Positions 38,963 to 52,453 of a DNA stretch of 64,000 nucleotides are shown piece by piece. The notes beneath the pieces were generated by a model. That model saw only the letters and a list, made by a program, of their open reading frames with translations, was not told where the DNA came from and searched no databases. Source of the stretch: Anaeromyces robustus (lineage: Eukaryota; Neocallimastigomycota; Neocallimastigomycetes; Neocallimastigales; Neocallimastigaceae); the NCBI GenBank assembly GCA_002104895.1, contig MCFG01000058.1, positions 152,001 to 216,000 on the forward strand. The letters run 5' to 3'. The position numbers and the translations under genes are program-made. Position 1 is the stretch's first letter. Every line of letters starts with the position of its first letter.

Positions 38963-39908
38963 ATGCAACCAGATATTGATGAATTAAGAAATATAAGAAA
39001 TTCATATTTTAAAAATAATGAATATGAAAGAAATAGAAGAGAAAATAGTGAAAGATTGAGAAATCGTCATAATTATGAAAATTATAATTACAATTTTAAT
39101 TCAAACAGAAATTCGTATAATAGAAAAAGAAATAATAGAGGCTTAATTGAAAAAATTAAAATAATAATTAAAACCATTTTTAAAAAAGATGAAAGTGTAG
39201 TATATACTATAATAGCAATTAATATAATTGTATATATGGCTTGGGAATATGCTACATATAAGCAAGAAATGTTTTTCGACACAGATTTACTAGACTTTAT
39301 GCATAATTATTTTACAATTTCATGGACAAATTTAGTAAAAAGAAAAAGATATTGTACTCTTCTTACGTCTATGTTTTCACATGAAGATATTATACATCTA
39401 CTTAGTAATATGGTTTCATTTTATTCTTTTTCATTACCTGTAAATATATATTATTTAATATTACTTTTTTATTTTTAATAATCATTTCAAAATTATTTAT
39501 TATATTTAATTATATTTAATTATATTTAATTATATTTAATTATATTTAATTATATTTATTTATATTTATTTATTTTATTTATTTTATTTATTTATTTATT
39601 CATTAAATGTATATTTATATTAATTTATTTATTAATTCATTTATTTATATTATATAAAATTATTCATTTATTCATTCATTCATTTAATTTTTTTATTTAT
39701 TTATTCAATCATATAATTCTTTTATTTATTTATTCATTCATTTAATTTTTTATTTTTTTTATTCATTCATTAAATTTTTTATTTATTTATTCATTCATTA
39801 AATTTTATATTTATTTATTCATTCATTTAATTTTTTATTTATTTATTTATTCATTTAATTTTTTATATTTATTCATTTAATTTTTTATATTAATTAATTC
39901 ATATATTT

Positions 39909-39939
<31 letters not shown>

Positions 39940-40358
39940 ATAATTCTTATTTTTTTTTTATTTTTTAAATTAGGTTGTTAGATGTATTGGAAAAAAAAAG
40001 TTTGTAACTTCATATTTACTATCAGGAATTGGTTCTTCTATTGCTCATGTTAGTTTTTATCATTGGATAGTACCAGAATTAAATAAAGATATTAATAGAT
40101 CAATATTTTATAATTTTTTGTTTTCTAGATATATTAAAAATACTTATGATAATATATCTAGTCTCGGAGCTTCAGGTGCCATTACAGGTGTAAATACCAT
40201 ATTTTCATGTTTATATCCAACTAAACTTATAACATATAATAATTTTTTAAGATTACCTGCATGGTTAACTATGACATTATTCATATTTGGTGATTTCTAT
40301 CGTTCATTAACACTTACAAATGGTCATATTGACACTATAGGTCATGTTGGTGGAGGTA

Positions 40359-40394
<36 letters not shown>

Positions 40395-40554
40395 TTAATT
40401 AATATATATATATATTTTTAAAAATATTTTATAATTGCTTAATAAATTTTATATTAAATAAATTACTTTTTTTTTTTTAAATAAAATATCTTTTTTAGGT
40501 TTAATGGGATTTATTTATTATTTATATAGTTTAAAACCATATATATACCGTTAA
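38963..40554 (+). CDS. rhomboid-family intramembrane serine protease
   Basis: The exons are 38963-39439, 39974-40355 and 40499-40554, in phase with GT-AG ends, giving 304 residues. The first 70 residues are Asn/Arg-rich and probably disordered or cytosolic. Rhomboid signatures follow: the second-helix motif H-x4-H-x3-N (FSHEDIIHLLSNM, His140, His145, Asn149), catalytic Ser226 in SLGASGAITG and catalytic His283 in GHVGGGLMGF. The spacing fits the six-helix core. Rhomboids cut single-pass substrates within the membrane. GASG followed by a GHVGG helix is shared with mitochondrial PARL/Pcp1 and with bacterial-type members, and the basic N-terminus could be an organelle presequence, which here would mean the hydrogenosome; this is unproven. 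Intron 1 is 534 nt of tandem repeats. The gene shares an upstream region with the divergent giant gene. Confidence 0.88.
39480..39945 (+). repeat. tandem repeats filling rhomboid intron 1
   Basis: A 10-bp unit (TTATATTTAA) repeats at about 39498-39548, followed by imperfect 30-40-bp units with the core ATTCATTCATTTAATTTTTT. They account for the unusual length of this intron. Confidence 0.8.
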
Positions 40555-41141
40555 AAAAAAATTCCATAATAATAATAATAAATAAATAAAAATTATTTTT
40601 AAAGAATATAAATAATTAAAAGAAATTTAGAAGTTATCTTTTATCATAATAATAATAAAATAATAAAAATTATTAATATATTACAATTCATACCATATTG
40701 AAATTAAAAAATATATATATAAAATTATTTAATAATATAATACAGAATTAATATTTAAAAGAATTATATTAAATTAATATTAATGATAAGTAATCGGATA
40801 AATAATTTAATATAGAAAAAAAGTTGTTTTTTTTTAAACACAAAATAAAATATATAAAAAGGAAAAAATAATTATAAAAGAAATTATAAATAATTTAAAT
40901 ATTTTTGTGTATAATAATTGATAAGATTTTATAAATAATGCTTCATTGATTTATTTCATTAGATTCGTGGATTCTTACATTTTTCGAAATAAATAAATAT
41001 TATTTTTATATTAAAATACATTTATTATTATGAAAAAAAAATTTTTTTATATATGTAAATGGAAATATATCTCAGAAATATAAATTATAGTTTTTATTAT
41101 TCATTATTATTATTCATTATTATTATTATTATTATTATTAC

Positions 41142-41172
<31 letters not shown>

Positions 41173-41173
41173 A

Positions 41174-41204
<31 letters not shown>

Positions 41205-42745
41205 TATTATTATTATTATTCTAACTCTATTTAATATTTATTTAATATTTTTTATCTTTTTATTTATGATTAATGATTAAATTAAAAAAAGAACACAATA
41301 TTAAAAAATGGTTTTTAATTTATTATTTTGAATAGGAGTATCAATATGAGGTAAAAAAAAAAATTAATTTTTCTGTATTATAATATCTAACAGATATTTT
41401 TTCATTTTATATATGTTTATTACTTATTATATTTTAAATAATTATTTAAAATATATTAAGTAGTAAAGTTAAAATACTTATATAATTATTTTATAAAAAA
41501 ATTTTAATGATAGAAATTATATAAAGAAATAGTATTTTAAAAAAAAATAAAGAAAGAAAGAAAGAAAGAAAGAAAGAAAAGAAAAGAAAATATTAAAAAA
41601 TTATAAAAATTGTAAATTTTATATAATTAACTTTTTATCATTTATGACAACTTCTTTTTGGAATTTTTAATATATATTAACAATACATACAATTAAAATA
41701 AACCATTTATTAAAAATAAATTAAATTTTAAAATTATAATTTTTTTTTTTTTTTTATCTTATCAATTATTAATTATTAATATTATGTTATTATTATTCAA
41801 AAAAAAAAAAAAAAAAAAAAAATTCATAATATGAACAAAATGTATTATAAATTGAATAATGTAATTACTGTTTAATAATAAAAATATCAAAAGTGTTATT
41901 AAAGTGGATTATATAATCACTTGTTAATGAGGCTTATAATATAATGTATTAAACTTTATTTTATATTAATAAATAAACAAGCCACAACTTCCACAAAATG
42001 ATTATCATTAATTAAAATCTATAACAAAAAAGGGATAATTACTTAAATTTTATTGGCTATTACAACAAAGAAAATTTAAATTATAAATAGTGTCATCTTT
42101 TTTTTTTTTTTTTTTTTTTTTCATCTTTTTTTTAAAAAAAAATTAATAAATAAAATTTATTAATAAATTTTAAGAAAAAAATAACAAAAAAAAAATAAAA
42201 TTAAAAAAAAAATAAAATAAAAAATAAAAAAAAAAAATAATAATAATAAAAAATAAAAGAAAAAAATAAAAAAAAAAAAAGATAAAATAAAATAAAATAA
42301 ATTAAGTAAAAAAAACAAAATAAAAATCAAAAAACTTTTCAATAACAAAATTTTTAGTAAGTATTAATGAAAAAATAAAGGTTTTTTTATATATTTTTAT
42401 TTTGTTTTTATAAATTTTTTTTATCTATTGAACTTTAAATATTACACTTTTTTTTTTATAACTTTAAAAAATGTGGATACTTTAAATCCACATTATTAAA
42501 TATTGAAATATTCTATAAGAGTTTTTTTTTCATATATTATAAATAATTATTATTATATATATAACAAACGAATTTATATTATTTATTTTTTATTTATAAA
42601 AAAAAGACAATGTATTATATTATTTAAATAAAAAGAAAAAGTTTATTAATTTTTTCTATATATATTTTCATTTTATTTGTTTATTTATTTTATTTATATA
42701 TTTGTTTATTCGTATGTTTTATTTTTTAACAATTCAAAGGTCAAT
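40555..42745. other. AT-rich intergenic region upstream of the antiporter
   Basis: I see no gene. It contains ATT arrays (41104-41221), a GAAA run (about 41552-41588), a T run (about 42099-42120) and a 9-bp hairpin AATGTGGAT/ATCCACATT (42470-42494), which is unusually GC-rich for the region and lies about 250 bp upstream of the NhaC start. Confidence 0.55.
42470..42494. promoter_or_regulatory. 9-bp inverted repeat upstream of the antiporter gene
   Basis: AATGTGGAT (42470-42478) and ATCCACATT (42486-42494) flank a 7-nt spacer. It could be a palindromic regulator site or chance. It lies on the 5' side of the NhaC gene. Confidence 0.3.
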
Positions 42746-44551
42746 ATGGAAGTTAAAAAAGTTATTATAATATGTGCAACGGTTGTAATATCAATTTTAG
42801 CACTTTTTGGAATGTCATTTTATATTAATAAATCACCAGCTAAATCAGAAAAGGCAGATCGTTATGGATTTTTAACATTATTACCACCATTTGTTGCTAT
42901 TTTATTAGCCTTTGTTACTAAAGAAACTGTTTCTTCATTATTTGTAGGTGTTTTAGTTGGGGAATATATGAAATGTGTTAAAAACTTAAATGTTGCAGGA
43001 AGTTTTGTTAATTCTTATTTAGAATTATGTACTCAAGTTATTAAAACAATGGCTGATGCATGGAATTCAGGTATTATCCTTCAATCTTTACTTATTGGTG
43101 GTGTTATTCAATTAGTTGCAAAAATGGGTGGTGCTAAAGCTTTAGCTGAAGCATTAGCTAAATGTGCTAATACACCAAGAAAAGCTCAAATTGTTACTGA
43201 AATATTAGGTTTATGTGTTTTCTTTGATGATTATGCTAATTCTTTAATTGTTGGTCCAATGATGAGACCTGTTTTAGATAAACTTAAAGTTTCAAGAGAA
43301 AAATTAGCTTTTATTGTTGATGCTACAGCTGCACCAGTTGCTGGTATTGCTATTATTTCTACTTGGATTGGTTTAGAAGTTAGTTTAATTACAGATGCTT
43401 TTAAAGCTATTAATAAAGATGTTAGTGGTTTTGGTATTTTTCTTCAAACCATTCCATTTAGATTCTATAATATTTTAATTTTATTATTTGTTGCTATGAC
43501 TGCTATTACTTTAAGAGAATTTGGACCAATGAAAGAAGCTGAAAAGAAAGCTCGTAGAAGTGAAAGTAAAAAGGAAGTTATATCAGTTGAAAATAATCAA
43601 AAATTTGATGATGTTAAACCTGTTGAAGGTATTAAAATTTCTATTTGGAATGCCCTTATTCCTATTGGTACTTTAGTTCTTGGTGCTCTTGTTGCCTTTT
43701 ATTATAATGGTTATACAACCATTATGGGAGGTGAAGATAAAGATCTTATTGCCTTGATGAAAAAATCACCAATATCAGGAAAAGGTATATTTGAAGCTTT
43801 AGCTGCTTCTGATTCATCTGTTGCTTTATTCCAAGCTGCTTTACTTGCTTCTATTGTTAGTCTTATTATGGCTGTTTGTCTTAAAATGAAATTTGAAGAT
43901 GCTATTAGTGAATGGGTTAATGGTATGAAAACTATTGTTATTACTGGTGTTATTTTATTACTTGCTTGGTCATTAGGTGATATTATTAAAGAATTAGGTA
44001 CAGCTGATTATTTAGTTGGTATATTAAAGAATTCTATTCCAAAATTCATTTTACCAACTTTAATTTTCATTATTAGTGCTATTATTTCATTTGCTACTGG
44101 TACTTCCTATGGTACTATGGGTATTTTAATGCCATTAACCATTCCACTTGCTTGGGCTATTAATCCAGATATGAATTATGTTGTTATTTGTACTAGTGGT
44201 GTATTAAGTGGTTCCATTTTTGGTGATCATTGTTCACCAATTTCAGATACTACTATTTTATCATCTATGGGTACTAGTTGTGATCATCTTTCTCATGTAA
44301 AAACTCAAATTTATTATTCCATTTTCGTGGCTCTTGTTACTATATTTATTTGTTATATTCCAGCCGGTTTTGGTATTTATTGGTATATTACTATTCCAAT
44401 TTCATTAGTTGTTTTATATATTGGATTAAGAATATTTGGTGAAAAGATTGATAATGGAGAAGAATTAAATGTAATATTAGAACCAGAAGAAATAAAAATT
44501 GAACAAGGTTCCGAAGATTTATTAGATAAAGAAAAAACCACTGAAAATTAA
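42746..44551 (+). CDS. NhaC-family Na+/H+ antiporter
   Basis: A 601-residue protein in one exon. I choose the ATG at 42746 (MEVKKVIIICATVVISILALF) because it starts directly before the first membrane helix; an in-frame open stretch back to 42677 adds only leader-like residues. It has about 11-13 membrane segments. Family hallmarks are LLPPFVAILLAFVTKE near the start, CVFFDDYANSLIVGPMMRP in the first half and GSIFGDHCSPISDTTILSS in the second, the pair of Asp-rich signatures expected for NhaC-type antiporters (COG1757). It would exchange Na+ for H+ across the plasma membrane, which suits sodium-rich rumen fluid. The charged loop KKARRSESKKEV lies mid-protein and the acidic tail (EELNVILEPEEIKIEQGSED) is probably cytosolic. 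Lack of introns and a bacterial-type family suggest lateral transfer, with codon use since adapted to the AT-rich host. Confidence 0.9.
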   Translation: MEVKKVIIICATVVISILALFGMSFYINKSPAKSEKADRYGFLTLLPPFVAILLAFVTKETVSSLFVGVLVGEYMKCVKNLNVAGSFVNSYLELCTQVIKTMADAWNSGIILQSLLIGGVIQLVAKMGGAKALAEALAKCANTPRKAQIVTEILGLCVFFDDYANSLIVGPMMRPVLDKLKVSREKLAFIVDATAAPVAGIAIISTWIGLEVSLITDAFKAINKDVSGFGIFLQTIPFRFYNILILLFVAMTAITLREFGPMKEAEKKARRSESKKEVISVENNQKFDDVKPVEGIKISIWNALIPIGTLVLGALVAFYYNGYTTIMGGEDKDLIALMKKSPISGKGIFEALAASDSSVALFQAALLASIVSLIMAVCLKMKFEDAISEWVNGMKTIVITGVILLLAWSLGDIIKELGTADYLVGILKNSIPKFILPTLIFIISAIISFATGTSYGTMGILMPLTIPLAWAINPDMNYVVICTSGVLSGSIFGDHCSPISDTTILSSMGTSCDHLSHVKTQIYYSIFVALVTIFICYIPAGFGIYWYITIPISLVVLYIGLRIFGEKIDNGEELNVILEPEEIKIEQGSEDLLDKEKTTEN

Positions 44552-46307
44552 AAAAATGTTATTGAATAAAAAAAAAAAAAACAACTGGAAAATCCATATA
44601 AACAAAAAAAAGAAAATTCCAATAAAAAAAAATAATAATAATAAAATAAAAGAAAAGAAAAATAACTTATGATAAATCAACAATAAAGAAAATAAATAAT
44701 AATAATAATAATAAACAATCAGCAATAAAGAAAATACGTAATAATAAACAATCAACAATCATCAATAAAAAATAAATAAATAATAATAAACAATCATCAA
44801 TAAAAAATAAATAAATAATAATAAACAATCAACAATAAAAATGAATAATAATAATAAATAATCAACAATAAAAAAAAGTAAATAATAATAAACATAAAAC
44901 CATAAATCAACAAAAAGTATAAATACTAATTTGGTTTATTCCATTATAAAAATTTATAATAATAATATTAATTAATAAATAATAATATATTTAATTATAC
45001 CAGTCATTTATTAATACCAAATATAATAACAAAAAAAGTTTTTTATTATATTTATAAATGTACTTTATATATTTTTACTAATTTTATTATTAATAGATAT
45101 TCTAAAATTAATAATAATAAATTTACATGTGATTAAGATAACACAAGAAATTTATTATTTTAATATATCTTTAATATATTAATTTAGTTAAAGTTTATTA
45201 TACTACATATATAGAATAAATAATATATAAATGATTTAGTTATCTATTATATTTATAGGAATAATAAATAATATATCATTATATATTATAAAATATAGAA
45301 GTTTAAATACATAATTAAAATCATTAAATAATTAAATATAAATAAATAAATATATAAATAAATAAATAATTAAATATAAATAAATAAATAATAAATATAA
45401 ATAAATAAATAATAAATATTTTTTGACTTTATGTCCATAATTCATAATTGAGATAAGAAAAAAAAAAAAAAAAAGATTACATTTTTAAAAATAAACCCTA
45501 TTTTATATTAATAATAATCAATATATTTTATTATATTAAATACTATTATATAATTATAAACTAATATATTATTAATATATATAAAAATGTTCTTTTTTTT
45601 TTATTATTATTATTTAAAAAAAAAAAAAAGGATAAAAAAATTATTATTGTTACAATTCTTTATTTTATTTTTTTTGTTTTTATTTATTTATTATTTTTTT
45701 ATTTATTTTTTTATTTATTATTATTTATTATTATTTAATATATTATTTTATGTTACACTATAAAATAATATATATGATAATATTAAAATAAAATATTAAA
45801 ATGTTTAAATTTTATTTATTATTATTATTATTAATAATAATAATGTAAAAAAAAAAGAAAAAAAAAATTTTTTTTTTAATAATTACATTTACAATATTAA
45901 CATAGATAATAATAATAAAAATAACCAATAGGAAATATTTTTTTATTACTTTACATCAGATATGGAAAAATTATACAATATTAAATCCCCTCAATATCTT
46001 AAAAATAAATTATATTATAAAAATTTTAATGTAACCACAACCACATTAATATTTTTTTTATAATTAATAAATAAAAGTGAGAAAAAAATTCTATATATTA
46101 TTTATTATTTTATTATTATTTTTTTCATATTATATATTTATTTTTCCTATAACTTTATAACTATTAATGACATAAAAATATAATTAACATTATTTATATT
46201 CTTATAAACAGTTATAAACTTTTTTTTAACAATATGTAACACCTTTAAAAAAAAAAATAATAATTAGGCAGAAAAAAAATATTGGTTACCATATTTTTTT
46301 GAAAAGT

Positions 46308-46338
<31 letters not shown>

Positions 46339-46436
46339 TTTTAATATATATGTTATATTATATAAATAAAAGAATTCAATAAGATAAATTAAAAAATATT
46401 AAAAATTATATCTCCATTATTATATTATTATTGAAT
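44552..46436. other. AT-rich intergenic region with 3'-flank repeats
   Basis: About 44690-44895 carries several imperfect copies of a CAATCA(A/T)CAATAAAAA unit with AATAATAATAAA, just downstream of the antiporter stop. A 33-codon open stretch at 45961-46062 (MEKLYNIKSPQYLKNKLYYK...) is protein-like but unsupported. No other gene is seen. Confidence 0.55.
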
Positions 46437-48019
46437 TTATTTGTAAGGTAAATCTCCACTAGTACCAATAATATAATAATTGGTGGATGTTTTACATTGT
46501 TGTGTATCAACTGTATTAGGAATTGAGAAATTACTAGTTTTATCACTAAATATTGATTCATCAATATTATTAGGACTTCCATTATTAGATTGCTTATAAT
46601 GATAATTTACTAATTTTGAAAGAATTGAAGATTGAGTTGCTGTTCTAAGACTTCCACTTTCTTTATTGGTTTGAGTATAAATATTTTGTGGATGATTAGA
46701 TGCATTATTATAAACACTTCCCTTGATTATCATTGATTCCTTTTTATTAATAAATGGTTTAAATAATCTAAATCCATATATAAATATATAATTTGATATT
46801 GCTATAACTATGATAATACTTATTCTTATGATAAGATAGAATACATAACTACGTATAGTAACAAAATGTAAAAATAATAGTATAATTATACATACAATAT
46901 CAATATAAATAGTGGATAAAATAAATCGAAGATCATCTTTTAATTCTATCATTGACCATTCTGTAAATATTAATATTAATACACATACAATAATTAAAAA
47001 TTTATATATGATAAGTAAGGCCGTTGACATTGAACCTAAAATTTTATGCATAGAACATTTTTCAAAATTTTCTCCATCTGAATTGATAATAGTTTTAATT
47101 TCATAAGGCATCATAAAAATAATTCCATTCAATAAAATATCAATAGAAACAAAAACTAAGAAAAATATGATTTTATGATTCATTATCCAATTAGAAATTT
47201 TATTTTTTTCTGGAAAACAAACGATTAATTTATAAAATATAGGAACTATATTAAAAGTATATCCAACAGTCATAAATAATGTATATAAATGACATTTTAG
47301 ATCAGTTACTATTCCTAATTTTACAATACATAACATTAAAATAAATACTAATCCAATATTTGATATAAACCAATAACTTTTAGGTAGAAATGTAAAATCA
47401 AATTTATCAATATAAAGTAATATTAGAGATAACATTATAATTGTTGCAATAACACAAACAATAATAATAATGGATATTCCTGTAAGAGATTCACTAGGAT
47501 CTAATGATATATAATGAATTCTAGTTAAATCATCTACGGATTTTAATACATTTTTAGCATTTTCATTTCCATATAAAAATTTATAAATATAATTTATAAT
47601 TTTTTCATAATAATCATTTATATTATAAACTAATTCTGGTCTTGAAATAGGTTGAAGATTTTTAATAAGTTCACAATTTATTTTATTACATATTTCTTCA
47701 TCATCATAGATATCTTTTCTACTTGTTACTATTTTATAATCAATAATTAATTCCTTTTGTAATTCTTTGGATGTTAAAAATTTTAAAACTTCTTTTATTC
47801 CATCATGTTTTTCTTTTGGTAATTTTTTATCAATACCAATATTTATTCCTAATCTAATAGAACCTGATATACCTTTTTTAATACCTGGTAAAGGTGATTT
47901 AATATATAAATTATTAACAGTATCTAATTCAAATAATCGATATTTTGAAAAAATTGCATTTCCATTCAGAAGTTTATTTAATGTATATTCATCATCTAAA
48001 GAGAATATCATATCTTTTA

Positions 48020-48053
<34 letters not shown>

Positions 48054-48557
48054 TGTATGTATATATTAATGATATTTATATATATTTATTAATATGATAA
48101 AAAAAATATAATTTAATTAGAAATTAAAAATATATAATCATTTATTATTTTAATATTAGAAAATTACTGATTATTTATTTTATTTATTTATATTAAAATA
48201 TTTATAAAATAAAAAAATAAATATATATATATAAATATATAAGTAAATAAATAAATAAATATATAATTATTCTAACCTGATGATATTTCATTTTTTATCC
48301 TTTTCAATAAATTTAATGAATTTTCAGCCGTTGAATCTATAAAGGAAGGAAAAGGTGAATCTACTGATTCTCGACATGAATATATAAATTCATATAAAGA
48401 ATATAATCCATTGTCACTTTCTATTTATAATAATAGATTTTAAAAATATAAATATTTATACATATAATTTATATATATATATATTATAAATATGTATTTA
48501 AATTTTGTCAATAATTGATATAAAAAAAAATAAATATGCATATATATTTAATATATA

Positions 48558-48593
<36 letters not shown>

Positions 48594-49569
48594 AGAAATT
48601 AACTATCAAATAATCCATTATATCCAATTAATTCAGGTTTCTCTTTTTCTTCATTTAAAATATATTTAGCTATTTCAACTAATTCTTCCCATGTTTCAGG
48701 AACAGTTTTATTATATTTTTTTAAAAGATCTCGATTTGAATATAATACATTGTATGAGAATGTAAATGGCTATAATTATTTATATTTATATAAATAGATA
48801 CAAAAATAATAAATACATAGATATTGGATTTTTTTTTTCTTTTGATAATTAAAATAAAATATAAAATTAAAATAAACTAATTATATATATTTATATGCTT
48901 ATATATATATATTAAAATAATTTATATGATAAAAATTATACGAAATAAAAAAAAAATTTACAATAGCAACTAATGTATTTTCATAAGTACATGTTTGTTT
49001 TAAAATATTATTATCAAATAAATCTATATTACTTTGGGGTAAGAATTCACTTATATTATATAAATAATTTCCATAATTAAATGTATATTTATCATCAAAA
49101 AAATATAAATCATATTTATTTTTCTTTTTTCTAAGTAAATATTCTATTGTTGAACCTATATCCTCATTATCTCCTGTGGAATTTAAATTAGTTAATAGAT
49201 TTAAATTTAATGAAACATCTAATTGATGTTCTTTGGAATAATTATTAAATTTATTCACAGCATCTCCATAAACTTCACTATCTTCATACTCTGAAAAAGC
49301 TAATACATTTAAATTAATTGTATTTTCTATAGCTAGTTAAAATTATATATTTATATTAAATAAGTTTTTTTTTTTTTTTTTTTTTGTTTTTTTGTTTTTG
49401 TTTTTATATATAAAAGTATAAAATTTTAATTATTATTTGTTTTTATTTAAATATTTTATATTCAATTAATAAAATAAAAAATATATATATATATATATAT
49501 TAATTTTTTATATTTACATCTATTTACAAAAAATAGTATTATAAAACAAAATATTATTAATGATATCAT
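46437..49569 (-). CDS. class C GPCR-like receptor with an extracellular solute-binding domain
   Basis: The exons are 49569-49518, 49332-48962, 48769-48604, 48420-48277 and 48013-46437. All junctions are GT-AG and in phase, giving 769 residues. Residues 1 to about 15 are a short hydrophobic signal peptide. From about 18 to 415 there is a bacterial-type extracellular solute-binding domain: INLNVLAFSEYEDSEVYGDA at the start, VAIPFTFSYNVLYSNRDLLKKYNKTVPETWEEL in the middle (split over an intron), and a DPSESLTG hinge. Seven membrane helices (about 422-690) resemble the GABA-B/7tm_3 domain, including the WFISNIGLVFILM and CHLYTLFMTVGYTF segments. A Ser/Asn/Gln-rich cytosolic tail follows. Class C receptors sense ligands with a clamshell domain, here of the ABC-transporter sugar-binder type. 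Such fusions are reported as expanded in anaerobic fungi. The ligand is probably a sugar or oligosaccharide (inferred). Confidence 0.88.
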
Positions 49570-50339
49570 TTAGGATCTGCTATTTAGATATATATATTTT
49601 ATTTTAAAAGAAAATAGAAATAAAATGTCAATATTAAATTTTATATATATATATACTTTATACATATGAATTAATTATAAAAAAAAAAAAAAAAATTAAA
49701 TAAAAATTTAAAAAATTAATTTTAATATTTAACATATAATTGATCTAATAAATTAATTAACAGTTTGTAAGACATTTATAATTTTACAAAAAAAAAAAAA
49801 ATTTACAATTTTTCCTATAATTAATATTATATATAAATATAAAGTTCATATATAAAAAAAAGTTTAACATTTTTAAAAAATTTATGAAATATATTTCATT
49901 ATTATTAAAAGTTTTTTTCAATTAATATTGTTTTAAAAATTTGCTTTTATAATTTTATATATTTTATTTGTTATAAAGTTATTAATATATATTAAATAAA
50001 ATATGTAACCATTTCTTTTTTTTTTTTTTTAAAAAAAAAAATATTATTTACAATATTAATACAAAATATAATAATAATTGTACAATATATTCATATTATT
50101 TAATATACTAATAAATGATTAATTATAATCTTATTTTTAAGATATTTAATAAATTGGCCTATTGAATCTACTTTATAAAAGGCTATTTATATTAAATAAA
50201 TAATAATTGCATTTATAAATAAAATAGTAGAAAATAATTATATTAAAAAAAAAGGAAAACGACCTTCGAAAAAAAAAAAAAAAAAAAAAAAAAAAAGAAA
50301 TATCTTATTATCATAATTTTTATTTTTACTTTATATTTT
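49570..50339. other. AT-rich intergenic region
   Basis: Receptor 5' flank; I see poly-A/T runs only. Confidence 0.6.
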
Positions 50340-51150
<811 letters not shown>

Positions 51151-52453
51151 ATCTATCTGTTGAGTACCCAGTTTTTAATAATAATAATTATAAAAAAATT
51201 CGAAATCTGAAATTTATAATGTTTAATAGAATAAAATAAAATTTCAGGATAACTTTTTTTTCTTTCTGGTTATACTAATGTTGTTTAATAGTATAGTATA
51301 TTTAATCATTTCATATAAACCAACCATTTTTTTTATTATAAACAATAATATACTTTCAATAGATGTTATATGATTATTATTATTATTATTTTATATATTT
51401 TATAATTTTTTTCAAATTATTCAAATTATTAGTTAATATCCATTTTTATTTAGTTAAAAAAAAGTAATTATTAATCATTATATTATTATATTTAATAAAT
51501 TCTTCTTTATTAGTTAATATCCATTTTTTATTTATATTTTTAATAAATTATATAATAATATAAATCTTTTTTCCATTATAAATAATGATATCAAAAAAAA
51601 AAAAATAAAATAAAAAAATAAAAAAAATTTTAAATTAAATAAATTTTTATAATTAAAAAAAAAAATTATTATTTAATAATCATTATCTAAAAAAGGGAGA
51701 TGTCTTATATCTTATATTTAATATTTAAGAATTAAATTAAAACAAAATATAATAAATAATAAATAAATATTGTTTATTCTTTTTTTTTTTTTTATTATTA
51801 TTATTTTTTTTATTTTATTATTATTTTTATTATTATTTTTTATATATATATTTTTTATTTTTATTGATTTTTTTTTCTTTTTTTATATTAATCAATTATA
51901 AAATTGATATTCTATTAATCTAGAGTTGTATTATAATTTAATAAGAAAATTAAATTATAAAATAATAAATGGAATGAAAAAAAAAAAAAAAAAAAAATGA
52001 AGAAAAAGAAAAAAAATATAATTATTAATTATTAATAACTATTACTTTTATATTAAAAATATATATATAATAATTTATAATTTATATTATTAAATAATTA
52101 ATTTTTTTCTTTTATATTATATTTGATAATTAAAAAAAAAAAAAAATTATTTAAAACTTTTCAGTTTTAAATTTATAAAAATACATTATTAATTTGTATT
52201 TTTTATTTTGATTAATTAATTATAAAAAAATTTTTTTTATTATTATTATGTATGATTTTTATGAATAATTGACTACTATTTTTTTTTCTATATTAATAAA
52301 TATTTTTTTGTAATGTTTTTTTTTTTATATTCATTAACTAATTGTTTTCGTTTATTTATTTATTTTTATTGGCTTTTTTTTTTATTTTTAATAATTTAAT
52401 TGTTTGGTTTTTTTAATAATTTAATTTAATTGCTTGTTTTTTTTTTATTTAAT
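51151..52453. other. AT-rich intergenic region
   Basis: Faint ankyrin-like N-terminal echoes occur on the minus strand at about 51430-51540: two copies of WILTN, one of them followed by KEEFIKYNN. No gene is supported. The right end is the transporter 3' flank. Confidence 0.5.

Noticed and set aside
41059-41280. 73-codon frame
   Set aside because: Mostly an ATT run read as Ile.
42160-42348. 62-codon minus-strand frame
   Set aside because: Poly-A/T composition only (Phe/Leu/Ile).
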